Assembly: GCA_003389215.1 (NCBI GenBank)
Contig: QQVP01000094.1
Span: forward strand, 62,001-126,000
Length of the DNA: 64,000 nucleotides
DNA from: Planctomycetota bacterium
GTDB taxonomy: Bacteria; Planctomycetota; Planctomycetia; Pirellulales; UBA7805
Direction of reading: 5' to 3'
Every line of letters starts with the position of its first letter. The first letter of the stretch is position 1. Made by a program: the position numbers and the translations under genes. Positions 8,414-17,985 of this stretch are shown piece after piece. Under the pieces are notes generated by a model. It did no database searches. It worked only from the letters and a program-made list of their open reading frames with translations, and was not told where the DNA came from.

Positions 8414-9208
8414 ATGGCAGGATTCAAGACCCACATCACGACGAGCACCGTACTCGGCGTCGGCTACGGAGTCGCCGGAGCCTTCTGGTTTCGCGAGGCG
8501 ACGGGCGAAGTGCCCATCTCGAGTTGTCTGCTCGCCACGGGGCTCTGCAGCGTCTCGGGCATGCTGCCCGACCTCGATAGCGATTCGGGTGTCCCCCTTC
8601 GCGAAACGGTGGCGTTTGGTGCCGCGGTGGTGCCGATGCTGATGATGGATCGTTTCGCACATCTCGGCCTCACGCATGAGAGCATGGTGCTGGCCGGCGG
8701 ATTGATGTACGTGGCGGTGCGCTTTGGCTTTGCCAGAATGCTGAAGAAGTTCACCATACACCGCGGCATGTTTCACAGCATTCCCGCCCTGCTGATCGCA
8801 GGAATGCTCGGCTTTCTGATCTGTTCGTGCGAGAACATGAGTCTGCGCTATTTCCACGCGGGTGCGGTCATGCTGGGCTTCGCCTCGCACTTGCTTCTCG
8901 ACGAACTGTACAGCATCGAGTGGCGCGGGGGCCGTTTCCGACTAAAGAAGTCGTTCGGCACGGCGGTCAAGTTTTGGAGCGATAAGCGCAGCGCGAATTT
9001 CGTCGCTTATGCGCTGTGTGGTCTGCTCGCCATGGCCGCGTTCGGAGATCCGATTTGGATGAAACAGTTCAACGGGCACGACCATCCCCGGCTGCATCAG
9101 GCTCAGCAACCGAACGATTCGCCGCCGCCGGCCGATTCGCAGTCCAACGGCGAACGCAAGGACTTGCACACCGCGGCCTGGGAGGCGATGCGCGGTATTT
9201 GGCGCTAG
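8414..9208 (+). CDS. DUF457 (YdjM-type) membrane metal-dependent hydrolase-like protein
   Basis: From the ATG at 8414 the product is 264 aa. The upstream part of the frame has no family character and was left out. It shows the DUF457 pattern: an N-terminal His (KTHITTSTVLG), MLPDLDSDSG, and HRGMFHSIPALL between hydrophobic helices, then HLLLDELYS. The His and Asp residues are those expected to bind metal. The C-terminal 60 residues are hydrophilic and Gln/Pro-rich. The biochemical role of this family is poorly known. The next gene is convergent. Confidence 0.8.
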   Translation: MAGFKTHITTSTVLGVGYGVAGAFWFREATGEVPISSCLLATGLCSVSGMLPDLDSDSGVPLRETVAFGAAVVPMLMMDRFAHLGLTHESMVLAGGLMYVAVRFGFARMLKKFTIHRGMFHSIPALLIAGMLGFLICSCENMSLRYFHAGAVMLGFASHLLLDELYSIEWRGGRFRLKKSFGTAVKFWSDKRSANFVAYALCGLLAMAAFGDPIWMKQFNGHDHPRLHQAQQPNDSPPPADSQSNGERKDLHTAAWEAMRGIWR

Positions 9209-9306
9209 CGAACGACCCGCGAGATCGCACGCATCGGCGATCGCACATCGCAAGAGGCCGCCGACGCGAAGGGCTCATTAACAACGCAGCCATCAATAAA
9301 CACGCT

Positions 9307-9756
9307 CTAGAACGCTCGTCGGCTATCGAGCAACAGGGTCACCGGCCCCTGGTTCACCAGGGCGACGTCCATCATGGTGCGAAAGCGACCGGTCGCAACC
9401 TCGATGTCCTTGTCGCGAATGGCGGCGACGAATTGCTCGTAGAGCCGTTCGGCCAAGTCGGGCGGCGCGGCATCGATAAAGCTCGGTCGCCGACCCTTGC
9501 GGCAATCGCCCAACAGCGTGAACTGGCTCACCACGAGCATCGCCCCGCCCGCCTCGCCAATGTCGCGATTCATCTGACCGGCGTCGTCTTCGAAGACCCG
9601 CAGTCCGGCCACCTTGTCCGCCAGGCGCGTGACATCCGCTTCGCTATCGTCGTGCGCGACGCCCAGCAACACGACGAAGCCTGCACCGATCTCGCCACAG
9701 ACTTCCCCGTCGACGGTAACGCGGGCTTCGCTGACGCGCTGGACACAGGCACGCAT
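9307..9756 (-). CDS. dtd: D-aminoacyl-tRNA deacylase
   Basis: DTD removes D-amino acids (and glycine from tRNA-Ala) mischarged onto tRNA. The 149-aa protein starts [17 protein letters not shown], the family N-terminus. It carries the SQFTLLGD motif and the late NQGPVT segment containing the cross-subunit Gly-cisPro pair. A GGAGAG lies about ten bases before the ATG at 9756; the frame extends upstream to 9798 but the extra 14 residues are not family-like. The family usually has NxGPVT, so NQG is acceptable. Confidence 0.95.
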   Translation of the reverse strand: MRACVQRVSEARVTVDGEVCGEIGAGFVVLLGVAHDDSEADVTRLADKVAGLRVFEDDAGQMNRDIGEAGGAMLVVSQFTLLGDCRKGRRPSFIDAAPPDLAERLYEQFVAAIRDKDIEVATGRFRTMMDVALVNQGPVTLLLDSRRAF

Positions 9757-9957
9757 CGTGAGAGACTCTCCAGCCGGACGCGAAGGGGTTGCGAACACTT
9801 AGACACACCTGACGGTCGCCCATTTTGACAGAGCTCGCCAGGCCGTGACAGCACCCTACTCCGCAGCTCACTCACGGGCGACACCGAGCCGAAGAGGGTT
9901 GAGAATCCGCGTTCCGTCCGTCGCAAATTGACCTCGGCCAAGGCAGCCGAGCACTCC

Positions 9958-9963
9958 TATAAT
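9958..9963 (+). promoter_or_regulatory. TATAAT box before rodA
   Basis: A perfect TATAAT lies 56 bases upstream of the ATG at 10019, but I see no -35 hexamer at 16-18 bases. If used, transcription would begin near 9970. That is too close to the alternative GTG at 9977 for a normal leader, so it favours the ATG. Confidence 0.35.
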
Positions 9964-10018
9964 CGGCCGCTTTCGAGTGTCCGACTCGAAGGCACCTGTC
10001 CCGTCACCGAGCGAGCCG

Positions 10019-11164
10019 ATGAAGTCAAGCCAATGGGCAACCCGCCTCCACTGGTCGCTGCCCTTGCTGGTCATGGCATTGATCGGCATCGGTTGCCTGG
10101 CGATTGCGCGCAGTGATCAATTGGCCGCAGGCGGTGGACATCTCGTCTGGCGTCAACTGGTGTGGGCCGCGATCGCCGTGACGGCGATGTTCGTTGCCAC
10201 CTGGCCCAGTTACCGAGTGCTCTGTCCCGCGAGCTACCTGCTGCTCGCGGTGGTACTGGTGCTGTTGGTGGCCGTCTACTTCTTTCCCGCGATCAACGGT
10301 TCGCACCGTTGGATTCGTGTCGGACCGATCGGCATTCAGCCGTCGGAGCTCGCCAAGGTCGCCTGCGTGATGGCCCTGGCTCGCTGGCTGATGCATCAGA
10401 ATCACTACCGTACGCTGAGTGGCCTCCTGCTGCCGCTGGGCATCACGCTGTTGCCGGTGTTGCTGATTCTTCGCGAGCCCGACCTCGGCACGGCCTTGGT
10501 CTTTCTGCCGGTGCTGTTCGCCATGTTGTTCGCGGCTGGCGCGCGAAGACGCGACTTGGCGACAATCGCCCTGATCGGGTTTTTGGCGGTTCCGCTCGTG
10601 TGGCTGCAAATGACGCGCGAGCAAAAATCCCGAGTGACGGCCGTGCTCTCGCCGGCGACTGCCTCCGCGCGACCCGACGCTGACGGCTATCACCTCTATC
10701 GTTCGAAGCAGACGTTGGCCGCCGGCGGTTGGTGGGGGAGTTGGCTGCAGGGCGAGTCGGAGGCTGAAGCACACCTGTACCTCGTCCCCGCTGCCGCGAC
10801 CGATTCGATTCTCTGTATTGTCGCGGAACGTTACGGCCTGTGGGGTGTCGGCATCGTGCTGTTGTTGCAGGCGCTGCTCGTCAATCGCTGTCTGTGCATT
10901 GCCCGCGACACACAAGAGCCGTTTGGTCGCCTGCTGGCCGTGGGGGTGGCAGCCCTGATCGCCGTGCAGGTGATCGTCAATTCGGCGATGCTGGTAGGCC
11001 TGTTGCCAATCACCGGGTTGTCGCTGCCGCTGTTGAGTTACGGCGGGTCGGGCTTGTTGGCCCACTGCCTGGCCTTGGGATTGGTGCTGAACGTCGGCCT
11101 GCGTCCCGGCTATGAAGTCGCAGGCGAAGCGTTTCGTTTCGTGGCCCCACGCCGGGCAGCGTAG
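10019..11164 (+). CDS. rodA: FtsW/RodA/SpoVE-family peptidoglycan glycosyltransferase (RodA-like)
   Basis: SEDS proteins polymerise lipid II glycan strands in the inner membrane, with a class B PBP partner. The 381-aa product has about ten hydrophobic helices. It includes the family segments NGSHRWIRVGPIGIQPSE, LREPDLGTALVF and the C-terminal GLLPITGLSLPLLSYGGSG. The second and third are diagnostic. A GTG at 9977 would add 14 residues. The RodA rather than FtsW label rests on general appearance only; no pbp or mre genes are adjacent. The presence of such a gene fits a planctomycete that does make peptidoglycan. Confidence 0.88.
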   Translation: MKSSQWATRLHWSLPLLVMALIGIGCLAIARSDQLAAGGGHLVWRQLVWAAIAVTAMFVATWPSYRVLCPASYLLLAVVLVLLVAVYFFPAINGSHRWIRVGPIGIQPSELAKVACVMALARWLMHQNHYRTLSGLLLPLGITLLPVLLILREPDLGTALVFLPVLFAMLFAAGARRRDLATIALIGFLAVPLVWLQMTREQKSRVTAVLSPATASARPDADGYHLYRSKQTLAAGGWWGSWLQGESEAEAHLYLVPAAATDSILCIVAERYGLWGVGIVLLLQALLVNRCLCIARDTQEPFGRLLAVGVAALIAVQVIVNSAMLVGLLPITGLSLPLLSYGGSGLLAHCLALGLVLNVGLRPGYEVAGEAFRFVAPRRAA

Positions 11165-11190
11165 ACAGCGGCCATTCGCTTCAGCAGCGC

Positions 11191-12129
11191 TTAGGCGCGA
11201 ATGCCCTGGGTGAGCGTCAGGAAGGCGGTCTCCAGGTTGACTTCCTGTTCCTTGAAGAGCGTCAGCTCGACCCCCCCCTGCACCAGCAACGTCGCCAGAC
11301 GACCGTAGCGATCTTCGCCCGCAGCCAGGGTGACCAGTAGTTGCTCGGCGCCGTCGACGCGGCGCGTTTCGACTTGCTCGACGCACGTTTCCTGTTCGAG
11401 GAGCGCCCGGGCTTCCGCGAGCGATCCGGCGACGGCGATTTCGAGTACCGGCTGCTTGCGCACCTGGCGGAGCACGTCGACGACCGCTTCGTTGACGATC
11501 AGTTCGCCCCGCTCGATAATGCCGATTCGGTTGCAGACGTCGGCCAACTCGGGCAAGATGTGGCTGGAAACCAGCACCGTCTTGCCCATCTCGCCGAGTC
11601 GCTTGATGAGTTCCCTCATCTTGATCCGCGCGCGGGGATCGAGACCACTGGCCGGCTCGTCGAGCAGCAAGACCTGGGGGTCGTGCAGCAGCACGCGAGC
11701 CAGTCCCAGTCGCTGGGTCTGTCCGCGCGAGAGCGTGTTGGCAAAGCGATCGCGTTTGAAGGTCAGGTCGACCATCTCGAGCACACGTTCGCAGACCTCG
11801 CGTCGCGCCTTGCCGTTGATGCGGTAGGTCGCCGCGAAGAACTCGAGGTACTCGATGACCTTCATGTCATCGTAGACGCCGAAGAAGTCGGGCATGTAGC
11901 CGATGAGGCGGCGAATCTCGCTCCGATGTGTGTAGATGGAGTGGCCACAGACGTAGCCTTCCCCACTGGTCGGGTCGAGCAAGGTCGCCAGCATACGCAT
12001 CGTCGTCGTCTTGCCCGAGCCATTGGGGCCGATGAAGCCGAACACGTCCCCTTCCTGCAATTCGAGATTGAGCTGCTTGACGGCCACAAAATCGCCGAAC
12101 TGTTTGGTGAGACGACGGGTTTCGATCAT
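11191..12129 (-). CDS. ABC transporter ATP-binding protein
   Basis: The 312-aa ATPase has Walker A GPNGSGKTT (residues about 34-42), a Q-loop region (YMPDFFGVYDDM), an altered signature LSRGQ in place of LSGGQ, Walker B VLLLDEPASGLDP and the switch His in SSHILPEL. A C-terminal 90-residue extension resembles that of NatA/DrrA-type exporters. It follows the 766-aa protein by 28 bases and probably belongs to its operon. No ABC-2 permease gene is next to it, so the membrane partner is either the 766-aa protein or encoded elsewhere. Confidence 0.88.
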   Translation of the reverse strand: MIETRRLTKQFGDFVAVKQLNLELQEGDVFGFIGPNGSGKTTTMRMLATLLDPTSGEGYVCGHSIYTHRSEIRRLIGYMPDFFGVYDDMKVIEYLEFFAATYRINGKARREVCERVLEMVDLTFKRDRFANTLSRGQTQRLGLARVLLHDPQVLLLDEPASGLDPRARIKMRELIKRLGEMGKTVLVSSHILPELADVCNRIGIIERGELIVNEAVVDVLRQVRKQPVLEIAVAGSLAEARALLEQETCVEQVETRRVDGAEQLLVTLAAGEDRYGRLATLLVQGGVELTLFKEQEVNLETAFLTLTQGIRA

Positions 12130-12157
12130 GACTACGGATGCGCTCGCGGCAAATCGA

Positions 12158-14458
12158 TCAAGGTGCGGTGGTGGGGACGGGTCCCCCCTCTGCTTCCGTG
12201 GAGTTCGCGGTCAACGGTGCAAAAACGAATCGATAAAGGCTGGTCTGGTTGACAACGTCCGAGGCGGCGGCGTGGTCGTCGACGGAGGCGGTCAGTCGTC
12301 CGCGGTCGGCACGCCCGACCAAGATCGGCCGACCACTCGCCAAGGTGTGTGAAAGATCAAGATACGACGCCTGACGATTTTGTAAACGGCTGAATTCCCG
12401 ACCGCCTGCCTGGTCGTAGAACATCATCATCAACAGCACGTACGCCAGATCCTCGCTGTCGTGATCGTAGACGTCGTTGTTCGTCAGTTCGTATCGGGAG
12501 AGCTCGGGAGCCCATTGCTCTGGCAGGGGAGTTTCGACGTTTGGCGCAAGCGTTCCCAGCCGGTATACCCAGCGGCGATAGAAGAGCAGGCAGTCGTCAA
12601 TCGAGTGATCGAGATGATTCACCACGTTGCCGACGAGTTCCGACTCGGCACCCCCGACCGCGATCTGGACGTCGAGTTCGACCGACTCGCCGCAGGTGCA
12701 GAATTGCTGGGCCCGAAATGTCTTCGTAGAGGCCACGGGAATCGGCACGCCCTGCAAGTCACGGCGATCTGGCGAGAGTCGGTACGGCGATAGGAAGAGC
12801 GACGCCGCACCACGAGCATGCATGCCTCCCAAGCCCTCGCCCGGCAAGCCTTGCCAGGCCAGGATCGTCTCGGGCTTCACAGCCGCTTCCGGCATGTTGC
12901 CTTCCGTCGCCTGCGACTCGAGTACGCGCACGTCGTAACGGGCGGTCCGCGGGCTGTAGATCGTGAACCACAGGGTACTACGCAGCCGGCCGTCCGTGGT
13001 GTCGATGTCGACGACCTCCGCCGCGTTGATCCTCATCCCCGTGCCGTGGGCTCCGTAGGCGATCGCCCAGGCGGCGGTGCACGTCAGCAGGATCAGGAGC
13101 GGGACCGAGATCCACGTCCACTCCATGCGACCGCGCAGGCGTCGCAACAGCCAGAAATCGCCCGGAACCAAGGCGACCAGATAGACGAGGACGAGCGACG
13201 CCACGATCCAGAATCGCACCGGTTCGACACCGGCGTCACGAAAGTCGTCGAGGTTGCGTCGCAGGTGGCCGTACATATCGTCATACCCGACCGCGCCGAG
13301 CGGCTCTGCGGCGGCGGCACCTGCGAGTTGGAGTCGCGAGGGCAGCAGCCGAGCCAACAGCGCGTCGGTTCCGGCCCAGCGCATGAAGTCGTCGCCCTCC
13401 AGGTCGCCGGCAAGGTAGGCAACCTCACCGAGTCCGTAGGAATGTCGCACGATCAAGGGCACGCTGGTCGGGCCGATCGTCTCCTGTAACAAGACGCGAC
13501 CGCGGAGATTCACGAACCGCGGAACGCGCCAGGCGTCGAGTTGACTCCGCTCGGGCGACCAGAGTCGATCCGCGGTGCGACAAAACTCCTCATAGCGAAG
13601 CGTGTTCTCCAGGTCGACCAACTTGTCGAATCGGCCGGGTAAGAGTTCGGCGAACGGTCCGTCGGCAGCGAGGGTTTCCGGGGCTGCGCCGCCAGCGGCC
13701 AGCAGCAGGCGGCCGCCACGCCGCAGCCAGGTCTCCAAGGCGGCACGTGTTGCGGGTCGATTCGCAAAATGTTCCGCGACTGTCGGAGAAGCACTCAAGA
13801 TCACTACATCTGCCGCGTCGTAGCCGAGCCAATTGGTCGGCCAGGTGGCGGGTTCCAGTTCGGCAGTGCGAATCGTCGCAACCTGGCCACGGCTCAGGTC
13901 GCTCAACCGCTCGGCAACCACCTCGAGGCGCCCCAGCGTCATCACGATTACATCTTGGTCGTCGACAGCACGACCAACGCTCTCCGACTGCAGCGGAAAG
14001 TGAGTGCGCTCGACGACCTCTTGATCCCACAGCAACTGGACGGTGAGCAGGCCTGTTGACCGCCCCACCTTGATGAAGCCGCCAGCGCGATAGGTCACAA
14101 CGTCGCCGGCTGAGTCTCCTGACCCACGCGCCGGCTCCCCTGCCCCGCCCCGCCGAGACCGCCCGAAGTCAGAATCTTCTTGCCAGTCCAATCGATACAC
14201 CACGGGTGTCGCATCGCCATCGGGTACGATTACCTCGATCGTGGCCTCGGTGAGCGGTTCCTCCGCGTCAACTTCGACCAGGATCGGTGTCCAGAAACCA
14301 AGGCGATAGATGCCGTCCAATCCCAAGTGGACCGCGCGAACCTCGATGGCAATCGCACGGTCGGCAGCGCAGGCGGCGATGACCACGATTCCCAACACGA
14401 AACACGTCGCGTTCCGGCGCGCCACATCGAGAGCTCGTCGACAATCGGGCTCGGTCAT
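12158..14458 (-). CDS. Large membrane protein with GATase-like region, ABC-associated
   Basis: From the ATG at 14458 the product is 766 aa. A hydrophobic signal (about residues 15-35) is followed by a beta-rich exported region. Next comes a stretch with a class I GATase-like look (DVVILSAS, ALETWLRRGGRLLLAAGG, SYGLGEVAYLAGDLEGD). Two helices follow at roughly 400-470, then a second soluble domain. Its ATG overlaps the TGA of the MazG-like gene (ATGA), and the ABC ATPase follows by 28 bases, so the three are translationally linked. I do not recognise a named family; the layout recalls GldG-type ABC accessory proteins, which is inference. Confidence 0.75.
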   Translation of the reverse strand: MTEPDCRRALDVARRNATCFVLGIVVIAACAADRAIAIEVRAVHLGLDGIYRLGFWTPILVEVDAEEPLTEATIEVIVPDGDATPVVYRLDWQEDSDFGRSRRGGAGEPARGSGDSAGDVVTYRAGGFIKVGRSTGLLTVQLLWDQEVVERTHFPLQSESVGRAVDDQDVIVMTLGRLEVVAERLSDLSRGQVATIRTAELEPATWPTNWLGYDAADVVILSASPTVAEHFANRPATRAALETWLRRGGRLLLAAGGAAPETLAADGPFAELLPGRFDKLVDLENTLRYEEFCRTADRLWSPERSQLDAWRVPRFVNLRGRVLLQETIGPTSVPLIVRHSYGLGEVAYLAGDLEGDDFMRWAGTDALLARLLPSRLQLAGAAAAEPLGAVGYDDMYGHLRRNLDDFRDAGVEPVRFWIVASLVLVYLVALVPGDFWLLRRLRGRMEWTWISVPLLILLTCTAAWAIAYGAHGTGMRINAAEVVDIDTTDGRLRSTLWFTIYSPRTARYDVRVLESQATEGNMPEAAVKPETILAWQGLPGEGLGGMHARGAASLFLSPYRLSPDRRDLQGVPIPVASTKTFRAQQFCTCGESVELDVQIAVGGAESELVGNVVNHLDHSIDDCLLFYRRWVYRLGTLAPNVETPLPEQWAPELSRYELTNNDVYDHDSEDLAYVLLMMMFYDQAGGREFSRLQNRQASYLDLSHTLASGRPILVGRADRGRLTASVDDHAAASDVVNQTSLYRFVFAPLTANSTEAEGGPVPTTAP

Positions 14459-14799
14459 GGCTTCTCCGCATCGTCGCAGCCGCAAACGAAGTTGCCACAC
14501 CCCGGACACCCCCGACCGTACTTCTCTTCGATGGCCGCGGACAGGTCGACGTCGACGACATTGGCAATGGTCGCCAACCAGGCCAACACGTCGGCGAACT
14601 CCTCGGCCTGCTCCTGCGGGGTTCCCTCGCGCAGCGCCGCCGCCAGCTCACCGATCTCCTCGATGAGCCACATGAACGTGCCGTCGACGCCCCGCGCGAC
14701 GTCTTTCTCGACGTACATCGTGCGAATCAGCTCTTGAAAGTCGCGCAGGCTGAGCGAAACGGAATCGTCGCGACCTGGGGCAGAGGAATCTTCGGTCAC
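14455..14799 (-). CDS. MazG-like nucleotide pyrophosphohydrolase
   Basis: The family hydrolyses (d)NTPs to monophosphates. The roughly 114-aa product has the metal-binding EEIGEL and EEFADVLAWLATIANVVDVD helices typical of the MazG/RS21-C6 fold: E-x-x-E followed by E-x-x-D. It ends in a Cys-rich tail (CPGCGNFVCGCDD) that could bind a metal and is not part of the usual domain. The start is uncertain; GTG at 14799 places it just beyond the end of the TPR gene, whereas the full open frame overlaps that gene by 260 bases. The stop overlaps the next gene's ATG. Confidence 0.75.
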   Translation of the reverse strand: MTEDSSAPGRDDSVSLSLRDFQELIRTMYVEKDVARGVDGTFMWLIEEIGELAAALREGTPQEQAEEFADVLAWLATIANVVDVDLSAAIEEKYGRGCPGCGNFVCGCDDAEKP

Positions 14800-14896
14800 A
14801 GCAAGCCAGGGGGCGGAAGGAGACGGCCAGATTGGAACCCGGGCGTTCGGCGCTCGATCGCCCGGGACACAGCCCGTCAATATACACGCGGCCACC

Positions 14897-17773
14897 TCAA
14901 GGTTGAGCCGCCTCGCCGGAAAGTTGTTCCAGCATTTCGCTTGCTTCCTGAGAATCGGGGTCGCGTTCCAGCAATTCCTGGAGGACCTCGACGGCCTTCT
15001 GCTCGTCACCCGATTTCTCAAGAGCTTTGGCCAGTTCCATGCGATAAGAGAGTTTCTCCGGTTCAAGCTCGATCGCCACCCGATATTCTCGCACGGCCGT
15101 CTCGAAGTCGTCGGACTTCTCCGCAGCTCGAGCCAGCAGGTAATGCGCATCCACATTCATTACGTCGATATGCAAGACCTGGTTCGCCCAACGGGCGGCC
15201 TCGACAAAGTCCTCCCCGTCGTAGGCAAACTTCGCCAGCCGCAGGCGAATCTGCGGGTCGTCCGGATCCGCTGCAGAGAGTCGTGCCAGGATCGGCAGGA
15301 GCTTCTCACGCTCGTTGAGTTGGTTCAGGGCGCGGGCCTGCAGCTTCAGCCATACGTCATCGTCCGGGTAGCGCTTTGCACCAAGTTCGTAGAGTTCCAC
15401 GGCGGCAGCAAAGTCGCGCGACTCGTACTTCTGCTTCGCCAGGAGTCGCAGCAGGCGAGGATGCGGATCGTCGCGATCGAGCACCGTCTCGATCTTCTCG
15501 ATCAAGTCGCCGGCCTCGCCGATGAGCAGCTGCAGTCGCAACTGGACGTAGGTCGCTCCCTGGTGCGCGGGCTCGATGGCCAGGGCTTCCTTGGCAAGTT
15601 TGCCGGCCTTCGGATAGGCCTTGCGCTTGAAGTAGGCCAGGGCGAGTTCGGCGACCCTATCGGCATCCTGGGGGTCCTGTTCATAGGCATCGCGCAATTC
15701 GCTGAAGCCGCGCTGCTTCGAGGCCGCCAGTGCCGGCAAGGCATCGACAACCTTCTGGACATACTTCGTGTAGCCCGCCTCGAAGTCGGCGACGGTCACT
15801 TCGAACTCCCGACGAATCGTGGCGGGGGTGTTCAGATTGTCGGCGTAACCGCTCAGCATTTTGGCAAGGGCCTCGTCGCCAAATCGGTCGAGCAGATACT
15901 CGGCGTACAGCTCCGCCTGGCAATAGGCCATTTGCCAGTCTTCGCTGGACGTCGGTCGGATGAAGCCTTGGTTGATGGTGTCCAGATTGAACACCTCGCC
16001 AGCGGCGACGCGACGCACGAGCATTTCGTTCCACGCGGCCGAGCGAGGATAGCCCTCGTTGTAGACCGCCAGCGCCTCGGTAAACCAATGCGGAATGTTG
16101 AAGTTCGTCTGCTGCAGATTGACCATGTGCACGAATTCGTGCTCGACAACCCGCGCCCAATTGAACCGCTGCGGCATCGCCCCGGGCGAGACCATGGCCA
16201 CCATCTGTCCGCCGCAGGCACCGATCGTATGAATGTGAGGTAATCCCACCATGCGAGCACTGAACCAACCGTGGCCGCTCGTGTTCTTGGCCTTGTTGAA
16301 GATCTCGAACAGCGACTTTTCCTGGGGGAAGTAGCCCAGCCGCCCGCAAATGACGGGGTACATCGCTTCCAAGTGACGGGCAACGTACTCGGCCAACAGC
16401 TTGTCATGCTCCGGATCGAAGCGGATCAGGAAGTGCTCGGTCTCGATCGTCTCGTAGCCGTCGAGCACCTCGAGCACTTCGAGTCCGTTGAGCACGCGGG
16501 CATCGCCGAAGTTGACGTCGAAGGCCCGCTCGAGAATCGGACGCGCTTCCTCTTCCTTGCCGAGTCGCATGTAGACCCAACCGAGTTTACCCGGCACGGT
16601 AACCTGTTTGGGCATAACCCGCTCGGCCTCGCTGTAGAAGTGGGCCGCTTCGGGGTAATGGCGAAGCGTGTCGAGGGCCTGGCCGAGGGCTTCGAAGAAA
16701 TCGCCGGCGTGCGGATTTCGCGCGATCGCTTCCTTGACGAGCCGGCCAAGCTCCGAATCCTCGCGCGGCTTCTTGAGGCCTTCGACGCAACCGCGCGCGG
16801 CCGCCAGGCGACCCAGCGTGTGCTCGGCAACCGGACAGAGTTTCAGCGCCCCTTCCAGAATCGGTACCGCTGCCGAGGGCTCGAAACTGTGCAATTGAAT
16901 GTCGGCTTTCAGCAGCTGGGCGTGCAGATGATGCGGATTGATCTCCAAGGCCCTTTCGACGGCCACGGTCGCCTTGGCAAGATCGGCCTTCTGCAACGCC
17001 ATTTGGGCCAGCGCCGCGTGGATGTCGGCCGAGCCTGCATTGACCTTCATCGCCTCTTGCAACGAACGATCGGCCTCGAGCTCGTTGAACTTCTCCAGGA
17101 ACAGGCGTGCCGACTCGAGGTGTGCCGGCCAGTACTCTTCGTCGAGGGCCAGGGCGTCGGGATAAAGGTCGTTGACCAGGAAGGAGAACTGATCGTGATT
17201 GCCGGTCCATCGAGCATACTGGGCGGCGGCCAGTCCGATGTACCGAAGGTCCTCGGGATTCTTGATATCTTCGTAATGGCCGTTGTAATAGTCGACGAAC
17301 CACTCGTAGCCCTGCTTTGCCTCGTCGAGTTGACCGCGGAGTCGATGGAGCTCGGCGCGTAGCCATCGGGCGCGCAGATTCTCGGGGTTCAGCTGCAGTG
17401 TCGCCGCGATCAACGTATCCGCCGCGTCGTAGTCGCCACGCCCGAACTCGATCTGAGCCAATAGCGAGACGAGCACTTCCGCGTCGGCGTGCTGCTTCCG
17501 TGCCGCGGCGAGGGTCTTCACGGCCTCGTCGGTTTGGCCGACCGCCACCTGACAACGGGCCACTCCGGCGGCGGACGCGATGGGCGACGAGTCGGCGGCC
17601 GAGGTGAATCGCTCTTCGGCCTCGGCGTAGCGACCGCGGTAGTAGAGCGATGTGGCCTCGTTGAGCGCCTCCTCGCTCCGTGCGACTTCCGGCGTGGAGA
17701 ACACGACGAGCAGGCAAGCCGCTCCCATGAGCAAGCCGGAAACCAAGGACAAACTCGACCGACTCTGTTCCAT
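14897..17773 (-). CDS. TPR protein with peptidase MA-like (HEFVH) domain
   Basis: The 958-aa product has a signal sequence (residues about 10-30), then many TPR-type helix pairs over residues 35-450. A gluzincin-like core around residues 540-600 contains HEFVH and, about 20 residues on, FTEALAVY, which would supply the third zinc ligand. More TPR units follow to the C-terminus. The arrangement is the peptidase MA-like pattern, where the protease domain sits between repeat blocks; it is probably periplasmic. The ATG at 17773 precedes the signal peptide; the frame is open to 17863. Substrate unknown. Confidence 0.85.
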   Translation of the reverse strand: MEQSRSSLSLVSGLLMGAACLLVVFSTPEVARSEEALNEATSLYYRGRYAEAEERFTSAADSSPIASAAGVARCQVAVGQTDEAVKTLAAARKQHADAEVLVSLLAQIEFGRGDYDAADTLIAATLQLNPENLRARWLRAELHRLRGQLDEAKQGYEWFVDYYNGHYEDIKNPEDLRYIGLAAAQYARWTGNHDQFSFLVNDLYPDALALDEEYWPAHLESARLFLEKFNELEADRSLQEAMKVNAGSADIHAALAQMALQKADLAKATVAVERALEINPHHLHAQLLKADIQLHSFEPSAAVPILEGALKLCPVAEHTLGRLAAARGCVEGLKKPREDSELGRLVKEAIARNPHAGDFFEALGQALDTLRHYPEAAHFYSEAERVMPKQVTVPGKLGWVYMRLGKEEEARPILERAFDVNFGDARVLNGLEVLEVLDGYETIETEHFLIRFDPEHDKLLAEYVARHLEAMYPVICGRLGYFPQEKSLFEIFNKAKNTSGHGWFSARMVGLPHIHTIGACGGQMVAMVSPGAMPQRFNWARVVEHEFVHMVNLQQTNFNIPHWFTEALAVYNEGYPRSAAWNEMLVRRVAAGEVFNLDTINQGFIRPTSSEDWQMAYCQAELYAEYLLDRFGDEALAKMLSGYADNLNTPATIRREFEVTVADFEAGYTKYVQKVVDALPALAASKQRGFSELRDAYEQDPQDADRVAELALAYFKRKAYPKAGKLAKEALAIEPAHQGATYVQLRLQLLIGEAGDLIEKIETVLDRDDPHPRLLRLLAKQKYESRDFAAAVELYELGAKRYPDDDVWLKLQARALNQLNEREKLLPILARLSAADPDDPQIRLRLAKFAYDGEDFVEAARWANQVLHIDVMNVDAHYLLARAAEKSDDFETAVREYRVAIELEPEKLSYRMELAKALEKSGDEQKAVEVLQELLERDPDSQEASEMLEQLSGEAAQP

Positions 17774-17985
17774 GGCGATCCTGAACCTCTTCGTCGCTGG
17801 TGGTGCCCCCTGCCCCACGGCTGTGGCGCCAGCGCGTCGTGGTGAGACGTGCAGAACGCGCATCGCGTGCAGTCACTCAACGGTACACGAGGCCTCTAGC
17901 GCGATCAAGGCACAGCCTGCCAACGACTGGAAAGGGACTACCGCGCAAAACGAGACACCCAATCGAGTGCACTCGACGACGCGGC

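Noticed and set aside
9928..9963. TTGACC at 9928-9933 as the -35 partner of the TATAAT before rodA
   Set aside because: The spacer would be 24 bases, too long for a sigma-70-type promoter.
10025..11386. Minus-strand open frame of about 450 codons under rodA
   Set aside because: His/Gln/Arg-rich shadow of hydrophobic SEDS codons on the opposite strand.
14800..15156. Upstream extension of the MazG-like open frame
   Set aside because: It would overlap the TPR gene by 260 bases and its residues look like out-of-frame TPR sequence.
16587..17876. An open frame of over 400 codons on the minus strand overlapping the TPR protein in another frame
   Set aside because: Its composition is Arg/Gly/Ala-rich with no domain, while the overlapping frame has a signal peptide, TPR units and HEFVH.
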